The notes: generated by a model from the sequence alone, not told the origin. A stretch of 12,992 bases of DNA from Desulfomonile tiedjei (GCA_020718965.1 DYRE01000027.1:1-12992), one strand, 5' to 3'. Shown: positions 1 through 7,104, numbered from the stretch's first letter. Numbers and translations are program-made.

Positions 1-8
1 CTGGATCC

Positions 9-575
9 CTATAAATTGTCCCAATCCGCCTGAAGTGTTTTTACCATTATTATCAAGTCGTAATACTTGCCATCTCTTCCTTTGACATAATCTTTGAGCC
101 TGGCCTGTTCAAAAAAGTCGAGCTTCAAGGCTGCTTTGATGGCTGATTCATGGATGTCCGCTACAAATTCGGCCGCCAGTTTTTCTATTCCGATATCCAT
201 CGCCAGTTTTACCGCAGCGAGAAGAAGGTTTGGTCCCAACGCCTGTCGCCGATATTGAGGGTCAACCATAACCCTTATGTGAGCAATATGGCGTAGGCAC
301 TCGGCCAGAGGTCTATGCATCTGGATGTTGGCTATTATGTCTCCATCGTCAACTTTAACCGCAACCAGGGGTAAAACCTTGCTGTAGTCAAGATTGCGAA
401 TCCATTCCGTAGTCGAGTTTGTTTCAGACGGGTCCTCCCTCAGAAACCATCTTTCCTGATCCGGGATACGGGCCAGGAACTTCCTGAGAGGCTCTTCGTC
501 AGAAACCTGAAGAGGCCGCAAGAGAACTGAAACGCCATCTCTTATTTTCAACAATTTCCGGTAATCCTCGCCCAT
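9..575 (-). CDS. GNAT family N-acetyltransferase
   Basis: This 188-residue protein has the layout of a single-domain GCN5-related N-acetyltransferase, which moves an acetyl group from acetyl-CoA to an amine. The acetyl-CoA binding motif A is visible at about residues 100-120: a beta strand (HIRVMV) followed by DPQYRRQALGPNLL, where the R/Q-x-x-G-x-G/A pyrophosphate loop reads RRQALG. The segment HESAIKAALKLDFFE (about 142-156) is the usual motif B helix and turn. The last strand, YYDLIIMV (171-178), is typical of the family. The substrate cannot be read from the sequence. The frame is open to 590, but I chose the ATG at 575 because an AGGAGA stretch (587-582) sits six bases before it, whereas the ATG at 590 would contain that stretch. 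It is transcribed away from the winged-helix/mpl block. Confidence 0.85.
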   Translation of the reverse strand: MGEDYRKLLKIRDGVSVLLRPLQVSDEEPLRKFLARIPDQERWFLREDPSETNSTTEWIRNLDYSKVLPLVAVKVDDGDIIANIQMHRPLAECLRHIAHIRVMVDPQYRRQALGPNLLLAAVKLAMDIGIEKLAAEFVADIHESAIKAALKLDFFEQARLKDYVKGRDGKYYDLIIMVKTLQADWDNL

Positions 576-581
576 ATACTG

Positions 582-587
582 TCTCCT
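582..587 (-). promoter_or_regulatory. Ribosome binding site deciding the GNAT start
   Basis: AGGAGA on the minus strand, six bases before the ATG at 575-573. It lies inside the reading frame if translation began at 590, which argues for the shorter protein. Confidence 0.6.
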
Positions 588-611
588 CATGGCACTTGCG
601 TCATAAACAAA

Positions 612-641
612 ATTATTATCAGAGGTAAGGATTCAGCGCAA
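612..641 (-). promoter_or_regulatory. Candidate sigma70-type promoter for the GNAT gene
   Basis: On the minus strand, TTGCGC (641-636) is followed after 18 bases by AATAAT (617-612), 36 bases before the chosen ATG. The -35 match is moderate. Judged by eye only. Confidence 0.3.
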
Positions 642-669
642 CGATCAATAGAAAAGGGGATGATTTATC

Positions 670-698
670 TAAACATCTTTGGTATTTCTTTGTATAAA
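670..698 (+). promoter_or_regulatory. Candidate sigma70-type promoter for the winged-helix/mpl operon
   Basis: TAAACA (670-675) is separated by 17 bases from TATAAA (693-698), which matches the -10 consensus at five of six positions. It would give a leader of roughly 45 bases before the ATG at 748. It lies in the 172-bp divergent gap between the GNAT gene and this operon. No repeat or hairpin stands out in the rest of the gap. Confidence 0.35.
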
Positions 699-734
699 GA
701 ACGGGTTGACGCAGTTACAGAATGTGAATGCCAG

Positions 735-740
735 AGGAGG
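735..740 (+). promoter_or_regulatory. Strong ribosome binding site of the winged-helix gene
   Basis: A perfect AGGAGG, seven bases before the ATG at 748. It fixes the start of the 61-residue product rather than the longer open frame that begins near 679. Confidence 0.75.
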
Positions 741-747
741 TCGTTTA

Positions 748-933
748 ATGGACGAAAAAGAGAAAATGGTTTTGGACGCGATCAAAAACGCAGGTAAACC
801 TGTGAGACCCGGCGATTTGGCCAAAGGGGCTAATATGGAATCCAAAGAGGTCTCAAAAATAATAGATAGCCTCAAGAAGAAGGGGCTGGTGATTTCACCC
901 AAGCGATGTTATTACTCTCCGGCTGGTGATTGA
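748..933 (+). CDS. Small stand-alone winged-helix DNA-binding protein
   Basis: This 61-residue protein is a single winged helix-turn-helix unit and nothing else. Helix 1 is EKMVLDAIKNAG (5-16), helix 2 GDLAKGAN (22-29), the recognition helix SKEVSKIIDSLKKKGLV (32-48), and the wing strand ISPKRCYYSPAG (49-60). The pattern resembles the MarR/ArsR-type fold reduced to its core, with no ligand or dimerisation domain. Its target is unknown. Autoregulation of the operon is an inference only. The start is the ATG at 748, preceded by a strong AGGAGG (735-740) at seven bases; the in-frame upstream GTG/ATG-like codons lack such a site. It is the first gene of the mpl/amrS group, and its stop lies 77 bases before the preferred mpl start. 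Confidence 0.8.
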   Translation: MDEKEKMVLDAIKNAGKPVRPGDLAKGANMESKEVSKIIDSLKKKGLVISPKRCYYSPAGD

Positions 934-996
934 TAGGATTCAAGCTCAATAATGTCGCCAAGTTTGCTGAACGGTATGTGTGTCGTCACAATTTGC

Positions 997-1004
997 GGAA
1001 AGGA
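997..1004 (+). promoter_or_regulatory. Ribosome binding site deciding the mpl start
   Basis: GGAAAGGA six bases before a TTG at 1011. The alternative TTG at 930 has only a weak purine run before it. Confidence 0.5.
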
Positions 1005-1010
1005 TATCGA

Positions 1011-2456
1011 TTGAAAAAGCCTCTCGTAATTGAATCTGGTTTGCCTGAGGATCCGCATTCTGTCCATATGGTAGGCGCCTGCGGCGTGGGCATGGCCGGA
1101 GTGGCTGGTCTTTTTCTTTCGAGCGGGCGATCCGTTACCGGTTCCGATCAGGCTGTCTATCCGCCAATGAGCGACTATCTGGAGCGAATCGGAGTCAAGG
1201 TTTCAGAAGGTTATGGTCCAGAAAATCTTTTACCTCGCCCAGATCTTGTGGTCGTGGGAAACGTAATAAAGAAAAACAATCCTGAAGCTGTGGCCGTCAT
1301 GAATCTTCAAATCCCATTTGTATCTATGCCAGAGGCGATTGAAAGGTATTTTCTTAAAGACAAGCTTTCACTTGTGGTTACGGGGTCCCATGGAAAAACT
1401 ACCATTAGTTCGATGATTTCATGGATATTGTATGACCAGGGTCTTGATCCAAGCTTTCTGATTGGCGGATTGCCTCTGAATTTTAACATCAGCTCTCGCC
1501 TCGGGAAAGGCGAACTGTTCGTGATTGAAGGGGATGAATACGACTCAGCCTATTTTGACAAACATCCCAAATTTTTGCATTACAGGCCATTTGTGGGAAT
1601 TGTTACATCGTGCGAGTTTGATCACTGCGACATCTACCAAAATATCTCGGAAATCCGGATACAGTTTGAAAAATTCCTGAGCCTGGTCCCGGATAATGGT
1701 TCTATACTCGCGTGTAGTGATGACCCGGTAGTGTGTGATATTATCCGAGACAACAACTTTAAAGCTGAAACCTATGGATTAAGGTCCGAATCCTTGTGGG
1801 GCGTCTCTCACATAAAAGATACCGGAACAGGGATGCATGTTAATTTCACAATGAATCGGAAGACATTCGTAACAGGAACTTTACCCGTTGTTGGTCGTCA
1901 TAACTTGTTAAACGCTTTGGTATCAATTGCAGCCGTTTCCAAGGTGGGCATTGACCCCCTGGCCGCGTTTAACTCCTTAAAATCATTTATAGGTGTCACC
2001 AGACGGCAACAGATCTCGACCATAAACCATAACATTACACTGATCGACGACTTTGCTCACCATCCATCAGAGGTTCGTGAGACTCTAGCAGGATTCCGGC
2101 TTAGATTCCCGGGTAGAAGATTGGTGGCAGTTTTTGAACCTCGAACAAATACGAGTCGACGATCAATATTTCAGGACACATATGTTGAATCTTTTCTTCA
2201 GGCTGACTTAATCGCTTTAAGAGAACCACCAGACCCGTGGAAGGCCCCTGAAGGGGATCTATTTAGTTCAGCTAGACTTGCCGAAGAGCTTGTGGGAAAG
2301 GGGAAGGTCGCCCAAGCCTTTCCAGACGCGAATTCCATCGTGGATTTTCTGACAGGCGAGCTTCAGGCCGATGACGTGGTAGTTGTAATGTCAAACGGGA
2401 GCTTTGAAAGCCTGATTGCCCGACTGCGCAAGAGATTAGAGGATTGTAAACGATGA
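1011..2456 (+). CDS. mpl: UDP-N-acetylmuramate:L-Ala-gamma-D-Glu-meso-DAP ligase (Mpl)
   Basis: Mpl is a cytoplasmic ATP-dependent Mur ligase that joins recycled murein tripeptide to UDP-MurNAc, returning it to peptidoglycan synthesis. All three Mur domains are present. The N-terminal Rossmann-like fold has HMVGACGVGMAGVAG (19-33). The central ATPase has the P-loop TGSHGKTT (124-131) and EGDEYDSAYFD (173-183). The C-terminal domain has DDFAHHPSEV (346-355) and FEPRTNTSRR (375-384). The EGDEYD-x-A-x-FD and FEPR-x-NT signatures separate Mpl from MurC. At 481 residues the length is usual or slightly long. The frame is open back to a TTG at 930 that overlaps the previous stop, but I prefer the TTG at 1011 because GGAAAGGA (997-1004) precedes it by six bases and the extra 27 residues resemble nothing conserved. 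Its stop overlaps the amrS start by four bases. Confidence 0.93.
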   Translation: MKKPLVIESGLPEDPHSVHMVGACGVGMAGVAGLFLSSGRSVTGSDQAVYPPMSDYLERIGVKVSEGYGPENLLPRPDLVVVGNVIKKNNPEAVAVMNLQIPFVSMPEAIERYFLKDKLSLVVTGSHGKTTISSMISWILYDQGLDPSFLIGGLPLNFNISSRLGKGELFVIEGDEYDSAYFDKHPKFLHYRPFVGIVTSCEFDHCDIYQNISEIRIQFEKFLSLVPDNGSILACSDDPVVCDIIRDNNFKAETYGLRSESLWGVSHIKDTGTGMHVNFTMNRKTFVTGTLPVVGRHNLLNALVSIAAVSKVGIDPLAAFNSLKSFIGVTRRQQISTINHNITLIDDFAHHPSEVRETLAGFRLRFPGRRLVAVFEPRTNTSRRSIFQDTYVESFLQADLIALREPPDPWKAPEGDLFSSARLAEELVGKGKVAQAFPDANSIVDFLTGELQADDVVVVMSNGSFESLIARLRKRLEDCKR

Positions 2457-3466
2457 AAGAAGCTGCGCTGTATGAAAAAATCGGTTCCAATGTGGTTCGA
2501 TGCAAACTATGTAGACATTTTTGCAAAATTGAAAACGGTGAAAGAGGATTTTGCGGTGTTCGCGAAAACAAGGATGGAACACTTTTCAGTCTAGTTTATG
2601 ATAAATTGGTTTCAACGAATATAGACCCCATAGAGAAGAAACCCCTGTTTCATTTTGCGCCAGGAACCAAGGCTTTTTCGATAGCAACCATGGGATGCAA
2701 TTTCAGATGTACTTTTTGCCAAAACTACTCAATATCGCAGGGGCCTCATGAAACCGGAGATATTTCGGGGGAGAATTTCACACCTCAGCATCTGGTTTCG
2801 ATGGCTGTTGAGAGCGGATGCGAAAGCATAGCTTACACCTATACGGAACCAACAGTGTTTTACGAGTTGGCTCGTGACACAATGATTCTCGCCAAGAAAG
2901 CCGGACTTCTGAACGTCTTTGTTACAAACGGGTATATGAGTAGAGAATGTCTTGACGAACTGAGAGGCTTGCTGGATGGAGCAAACGTGGATCTTAAGGC
3001 TTTCACCGACGAGTTTTACAAGAAATACTGCCAGGCCCGTCTCAAAGGTGTGTTGGATTCCCTGCAATATATAAAAAAAATGGGGATTTGGCTGGAGGTG
3101 ACTACCCTTCTGATTCCAGGCTTAAATGATAAGTCGAGTGAGATCAAGGAAATGGCTCTTTTTATCAAGAACGAATTGGGGCGAGAAACACCATGGCATG
3201 TGAGTCGATTTTTTCCCCGTTACAAAGAACTTGGTCTACCTCCTACAGAAGCGTCTGAACTCAGAAAGGTGAGGCAGGTGGGTCTTGATGAAGGACTGTA
3301 TTATGTTTACACGGGTAATTTGCCGTGGGAACCTGGGGAAAAGACGCATTGCCCCGGCTGTTCATACCTGCTGATAGATCGTGTGGGATATACAATTCAG
3401 AAATATGCCATCAAGGACGGCCGTTGTCCTAAATGTGGATATGTTGTAGAGGGCGTTGAACTATAA
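2453..3466 (+). CDS. amrS: AmmeMemoRadiSam system radical SAM enzyme
   Basis: This 337-residue protein is a radical S-adenosylmethionine enzyme related to pyruvate formate-lyase activases. The [4Fe-4S] motif CxxxCxxC is at C82, C86 and C89 (GCNFRCTFCQN). An N-terminal cysteine cluster (C17, C20, C24, C34, within RCKLCRHFC and GFCGV) and a C-terminal zinc-ribbon-like pair (CPGC 300-303, CPKC 325-328) bracket the barrel. Other family-typical stretches are IDPIEKKPLFHF (58-69), YTEPTVFYE (130-138) and WHVSRFFPRYK (248-258). This arrangement fits the AmrS family, named for genomic linkage to AMMECR1 and Memo proteins, neither of which is in this window; to my knowledge the substrate is unresolved. 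The ATG overlaps the mpl stop (ATGA) and has TAGAGGA nine bases upstream, so the two genes are probably translationally coupled. Confidence 0.88.
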   Translation: MKEAALYEKIGSNVVRCKLCRHFCKIENGERGFCGVRENKDGTLFSLVYDKLVSTNIDPIEKKPLFHFAPGTKAFSIATMGCNFRCTFCQNYSISQGPHETGDISGENFTPQHLVSMAVESGCESIAYTYTEPTVFYELARDTMILAKKAGLLNVFVTNGYMSRECLDELRGLLDGANVDLKAFTDEFYKKYCQARLKGVLDSLQYIKKMGIWLEVTTLLIPGLNDKSSEIKEMALFIKNELGRETPWHVSRFFPRYKELGLPPTEASELRKVRQVGLDEGLYYVYTGNLPWEPGEKTHCPGCSYLLIDRVGYTIQKYAIKDGRCPKCGYVVEGVEL

Positions 3467-3502
3467 ATACAGTAACCCTGGTCCAACTATCGGAGATTTC
3501 TT

Positions 3503-4165
3503 ATGAATCGCAAGCCTAGTGTTCTTGTCGCTCCATCTTTATTATCCGCGGATTTCTCCAGATTGGGAGAAGAAATATCCGCGGTTCAGGAAGCGGGCGC
3601 TGATTGGTTGCATGTAGACGTTATGGATGGTCACTTTGTTCCAAATATTACTATTGGGCCACTAGTCGTTGAAGCGGTAAAGCGGTCGGCAAAGGTTCCA
3701 CTGGACGTTCATTTGATGATCGACCATCCGGAAAGGTATATTGGGGACTTTCAGGCAGCCGGCGCAAACATTCTGAGCATTCACCCAGAGGTATGCTCTC
3801 ATTTGCATGGTACTCTGGTAAGGATCCGGGATCTTGGTATGAAGGCGGGGGTGGCTTTGAATCCAGCTACCAGCTTATGTTCGATTGAGAACGTGTTTTC
3901 TGAGCTGGACGTTATTATGATCATGACCGTAAACCCTGGATTTGGTGGTCAGTCATTTATTCAAAGTATGTTTCCCAAGATAAAGTCCGTGAGAAAAATG
4001 ATCGATGAGTCGGGCTATGATATTCTTCTTGAGGTTGATGGGGGAGTGACTGCAAAAAATGCGGCCAATTTGTCTGACGCAGGTGTAAATGTGCTTGTTG
4101 CCGGTAGCGCTGTTTTTGGAAACCCACCATACAAAGAGGCGATAGAAGGAATAAGAAGAGGCTGA
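3503..4165 (+). CDS. rpe: Ribulose-phosphate 3-epimerase
   Basis: Rpe interconverts D-ribulose 5-phosphate and D-xylulose 5-phosphate in the pentose phosphate pathway, in the cytoplasm. The 220-residue length is standard for this TIM-barrel enzyme. The opening APSLLSADFSRLGEE (10-24) is the family signature. Metal and catalytic residues appear as H37 and D39 (WLHVDVMDGHFVPN), H70 (DVHLMIDHPE) and D179 (LEVDGGV). The phosphate-binding glycines are in NPGFGGQSF (144-152) and VAGSAVF (199-205). CGGAG (3491-3495) stands seven bases before the ATG. It follows amrS by 36 bases and may be read as part of the same transcript. A strong bulged hairpin lies inside its first codons (listed separately). 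Confidence 0.96.
   Translation: MNRKPSVLVAPSLLSADFSRLGEEISAVQEAGADWLHVDVMDGHFVPNITIGPLVVEAVKRSAKVPLDVHLMIDHPERYIGDFQAAGANILSIHPEVCSHLHGTLVRIRDLGMKAGVALNPATSLCSIENVFSELDVIMIMTVNPGFGGQSFIQSMFPKIKSVRKMIDESGYDILLEVDGGVTAKNAANLSDAGVNVLVAGSAVFGNPPYKEAIEGIRRG
3546..3584 (+). other. Bulged inverted repeat inside the 5' end of rpe
   Basis: CCGCGGAT TTCTCC (3546-3559) can pair with GGAGAA (3566-3571) and ATCCGCGG (3577-3584). That gives 6 bp next to a 6-base loop, a 5-base bulge (3572-3576), then 8 GC-rich bp. It lies in the coding sequence, about 43 bases after the start codon. Whether it does anything is unknown. Confidence 0.5.
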
Positions 4166-4210
4166 GTAACAGAACTCGACTTCAACATACGGGTCGCTTC
4201 AGAGGATTGA

Positions 4211-5950
4211 ATGACTAAAAAAAATTCCTTTGCATTGCACGTTTGCTTAATCGGATTTCTTGTCCTGTCATGGCTGTCAGTGGGAATGGCTCTAGTTGGA
4301 ATTGACGATACAGGAAAAAAGAAAACAGTTATTACTCCCGACATGGACAAGGACCCTGGACTATTTTTTTTGTTGGGGGAAGAGTCCGAATCGGGGGGCG
4401 ACAGTGAAAGAATGTTGAATTATTTCAAACGCGCACTGGACCTTGACCCCGGGTCGGATTACCTGCATACGAGAATCGCAGCTATCCTTGCGAGGAACCG
4501 AAAGATAGCGGACGCCATCGTGATGGCCAAAAATGCTGTGACCTTGAACCCCAATTCATCGGAAGCCTACACAATATTGGGCAAGATCTACACTGTAACA
4601 GGCGATTCCAACAAGGCTATAGAGGCGTATCAGCGCGCGATAGAACTCAAGCCAACTGATAGGGATCTCTACATATTTCTAGGATCATTGCAGGCTTCGC
4701 ACAGGATGCTCAAGGAGTCAGAGAAAACGTTCAACCTCATGATAGAGCGATTTCCTGATGAAAAAGAGGGGTATTTCTATCTTGGAAAGGTCTATGTCGA
4801 GGATGAGCAATACAGCAAGGCCATAGAAATTTTTAGAAACCTCCTGGAGCGAAAAGGTGAAAGCGCAGCTCAAGCCCACGTTGAGTTAGGTGGAATCTAT
4901 GCGATTCAGAAGCAGTATTCTAAATCTGAGGATGAATACAGGCAAGCATTGAGTCTTGATCCATTCAACCTTGCCGCCAGATTAAACTTGGCTCAAGTCT
5001 TAGCAAACCAGAAGAAATTTGGCGAGTCGTATCAAACACTTGAAGAACTTTCCAAATTGGCGCCGTCGAATCTGGGCATACAAATAAAGATGGCTCTCCT
5101 ACTGGCTGAACAGAAGCAATTTGACAAGGCCAGAGATCTTTTTGACAAAATATTGCAGAGTAAACCTGGTTGGGATCAGGTCCGCTTTCATCTGGGCAGG
5201 GTGCTAAGGGAGCAAGGTAAGCCGGAAGAGGCGGAACGGGAATTCATTCAGATTCAGAAGGGGCAGCCATCCTTTGTAAACTCACGAATAGTTCTCACCC
5301 TTATGTTTTTGAATCTTAAAGATTTCACCAAAGCACTCAAATATGTTGACGAAGCCATCAAGGAAGAACCTAAAGATCCTGAGATTTATCATATCAAGGG
5401 TTCAATTCTGGAAGAACTTTTTAGATATACTGAATCCATAAAAGAATACAGGAAGGCGCTGGAACTATCTCCGGACAATGTCAAGCTGAGGTATTCGCTG
5501 GGGAACGCCTATGAGAAAAGTGGAAGGCGGACGCTAAGTCTTTCTACGATGGAGAAGATACTGCAAGACAAGCCAGATGACGCAAGCGCCATGAATTTCG
5601 TCGGATACACTCTGGCTATTATGGGAAAAGACATGGACCGTGCAGAGAAGCTTGTCCGTCGGGCCCTGGAAATAAAGCCGGACGACGGCTATATTGCGGA
5701 TTCGTTAGCGTGGGTCCTGTTCAAGGCTGGAAAGGTTGATGAAGCGCTTAAGTATCTTGAAAAAGCCAACCAGAAGGTAAAGGCTGATCCAATAATTGCG
5801 GAACACCTTGGTGACGCCTTGGTAGCCAATAACAGGCTTAAGGATGCCAGGGAAGCTTATCAAAGATCCCTAGCTTTAAACCCTTACAATGTTGTCGTCA
5901 AGGAAAAATTGCGCAAACTTGGGCCACCTGACGTATCATCAGTGGACTAA
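4211..5950 (+). CDS. Secreted tetratricopeptide repeat protein
   Basis: This 579-residue protein starts with a signal-peptide-like segment (residues 1-27: basic MTKK, hydrophobic CLIGFLVLSWLSV, then GMA as a possible signal peptidase I site). There is no lipobox cysteine at the end of the hydrophobic run. From about residue 50 to the end it is almost entirely TPR helices, roughly fourteen units by eye, with recurring A-x-x-x-Y/F-x-x-A-L/I-x-L-x-P spacing (for example AIEAYQRAIELKP at 136-148). The late stretch NFVGYTLAIMGKD, then IADSLAWVLFKAGK (about 462-508), resembles a segment common in periplasmic or outer-membrane TPR proteins of Gram-negatives. It probably scaffolds an envelope protein complex; the partner cannot be read, but the following exported gene 43 bases away is a natural candidate. 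AGAGGA (4201-4206) precedes the ATG. Confidence 0.85.
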   Translation: MTKKNSFALHVCLIGFLVLSWLSVGMALVGIDDTGKKKTVITPDMDKDPGLFFLLGEESESGGDSERMLNYFKRALDLDPGSDYLHTRIAAILARNRKIADAIVMAKNAVTLNPNSSEAYTILGKIYTVTGDSNKAIEAYQRAIELKPTDRDLYIFLGSLQASHRMLKESEKTFNLMIERFPDEKEGYFYLGKVYVEDEQYSKAIEIFRNLLERKGESAAQAHVELGGIYAIQKQYSKSEDEYRQALSLDPFNLAARLNLAQVLANQKKFGESYQTLEELSKLAPSNLGIQIKMALLLAEQKQFDKARDLFDKILQSKPGWDQVRFHLGRVLREQGKPEEAEREFIQIQKGQPSFVNSRIVLTLMFLNLKDFTKALKYVDEAIKEEPKDPEIYHIKGSILEELFRYTESIKEYRKALELSPDNVKLRYSLGNAYEKSGRRTLSLSTMEKILQDKPDDASAMNFVGYTLAIMGKDMDRAEKLVRRALEIKPDDGYIADSLAWVLFKAGKVDEALKYLEKANQKVKADPIIAEHLGDALVANNRLKDAREAYQRSLALNPYNVVVKEKLRKLGPPDVSSVD

Positions 5951-5993
5951 AATGTAAATTCTGGTCTGGTTCTTCGAGAACAGGAAAAACTCG

Positions 5994-7013
5994 GTGTGTA
6001 TAATTCCCAGCAATCGATTAAATCAGTTAGCCTACCTACTGGCAATTTTATCACTGGTGATTTTTTCTTCTCAGCCCGAAGCAGCCCCCCCTACAAAGGG
6101 AAACAAGGCTAAGTCCAGCGAAATCGAATGCCCATATTTCCGCATACCGGAGTCATTACTTACAACTGGTTTTGAACTGGGAGGGGAGAAGATTCCAATT
6201 GCCAGACCAGACGTGAAAGCGCGTATCGAATTCCAAATCAATTTTCTGTTGCTTGACGCGCGCAGCGTGCTTGCCGAGTGGATGAACGAAAAACGCAAGT
6301 ATTCATGGATACTTGAAGAAATATTGTCCAAAGAAGGGGTTCCTAGGGATTTCTCGTGGCTGTCTCCAGTGTTAAAGGGAGTCAACAGAGCATCAAGTTC
6401 TCGGTTTTCCCCCGTTGGTGTATGGTCATTGGACAAGCCTTGCGGGTCAATCGATGGGGTAGAAATGTACAATGAGGTCTGGCGGGATGATAGGCTGGAC
6501 ATTCATCTTGCGACGAAGTGTTTTGCTTCTCGCATCAAAGCCCTCAAGGCTGAATTTGGAGACGGCTGGTTGATCGCTTCTGTCGCTTACATCCTATCGG
6601 TTCAGAATGTCAAAGAGTTGACGCAAAGTTGGGGTTCTGCGAATGTTTGGGATATACCGTTGCCGGATGAAATCGAAGACATGCTGTCAAGATGGGCTGC
6701 TTTCAAGATAATTGGAACGCACAGATCCCACTACGGTCTGAGATTTCCCGATCCTCCCCCACTGACATATGACAATCTTTCAGCGGTAGAGTTGAGCAAG
6801 GATCTATCAGTTACGGACATTGCTAGATTTATTAATGTACCAGCCAAGCTTATTCTTGAACTGAACCCAAAGATCAAAATTGGCGCTGCTGTTTTTCCAG
6901 CAAAGAACAACGGCAAGATCCTGACGCATTCTATTGCTGTTCCCTCAGGCACTGGGAAAGTTTTATTACGGAAACTTCAGGAAGCCGGCTATGTTTCAGG
7001 TGTCCATAAATGA
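5994..7013 (+). CDS. Degenerate MltD-like lytic transglycosylase homologue, probably inactive
   Basis: This 339-residue exported protein has a signal-peptide-like start (hydrophobic LAYLLAILSLVIF, 12-24, then a cleavage region near QPEAA). Residues about 105-250 follow the order of an MltD-type transglycosylase domain: ILSKEGVPRDFSWLSPVLKG (110-129) for the usual EEGLPxELxxLPLIES, FSPVGVWSL (138-146) for SxAGAxGLWQF, and ASVAYILS (195-202) for LAAYNAGE. The catalytic glutamate is replaced by K128 (codon AAG, 6375-6377), and the AYNAG motif is lost. Residues about 258-318 look like the short LysM-like region that follows such domains (SVTDIARFINVP, then LILELNPKI). I infer a non-catalytic murein-binding role. 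The GTG start has AGGA (5982-5985) eight bases before it. It follows the TPR gene closely. Confidence 0.7.
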   Translation: MCIIPSNRLNQLAYLLAILSLVIFSSQPEAAPPTKGNKAKSSEIECPYFRIPESLLTTGFELGGEKIPIARPDVKARIEFQINFLLLDARSVLAEWMNEKRKYSWILEEILSKEGVPRDFSWLSPVLKGVNRASSSRFSPVGVWSLDKPCGSIDGVEMYNEVWRDDRLDIHLATKCFASRIKALKAEFGDGWLIASVAYILSVQNVKELTQSWGSANVWDIPLPDEIEDMLSRWAAFKIIGTHRSHYGLRFPDPPPLTYDNLSAVELSKDLSVTDIARFINVPAKLILELNPKIKIGAAVFPAKNNGKILTHSIAVPSGTGKVLLRKLQEAGYVSGVHK

Positions 7014-7053
7014 AGGGGAATCTGCTTTGGTTTACTAATGTGCGGTTTCCAAA

Positions 7054-7104
7054 AAGAGTAACTCAGGTTTGCTCTTGACTATATGAAGAGAACGACTTAC
7101 TCTT
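7054..7104 (+). promoter_or_regulatory. Candidate promoter/operator region of hsp20
   Basis: TTGACT (7075-7080) lies 17 bases before TACTCT (7098-7103), a weak -10. The region holds two near-concentric inverted repeats: AAGAGTAA (7054-7061) with TTACTCTT (7097-7104), and CTCTT (7072-7076) with AAGAG (7086-7090). It does not match CIRCE or the sigma32 consensus. The surrounding 150-bp gap (7014-7164) shows nothing else clear. Confidence 0.35.

Noticed and set aside
669..902. Minus-strand open frame opposite the winged-helix gene
   Set aside because: It lies antisense to a well-supported gene with its own AGGAGG, has low-complexity composition and no ribosome binding site.
930..1010. Upstream extension of Mpl from a TTG overlapping the winged-helix stop
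   Set aside because: The ribosome binding site is weak, the added 27 residues look non-conserved, and a better site precedes the TTG at 1011. It remains possible through translational coupling.
2246..2262. Short CCCCT/AGGGG hairpin inside mpl
   Set aside because: Five base pairs in the middle of a coding region, expected by chance at this density.
4211..4300. Lipoprotein signal in the TPR protein
   Set aside because: The only cysteine near the N-terminus (C12) is at the start of the hydrophobic stretch, not after it, and no lipobox is formed.
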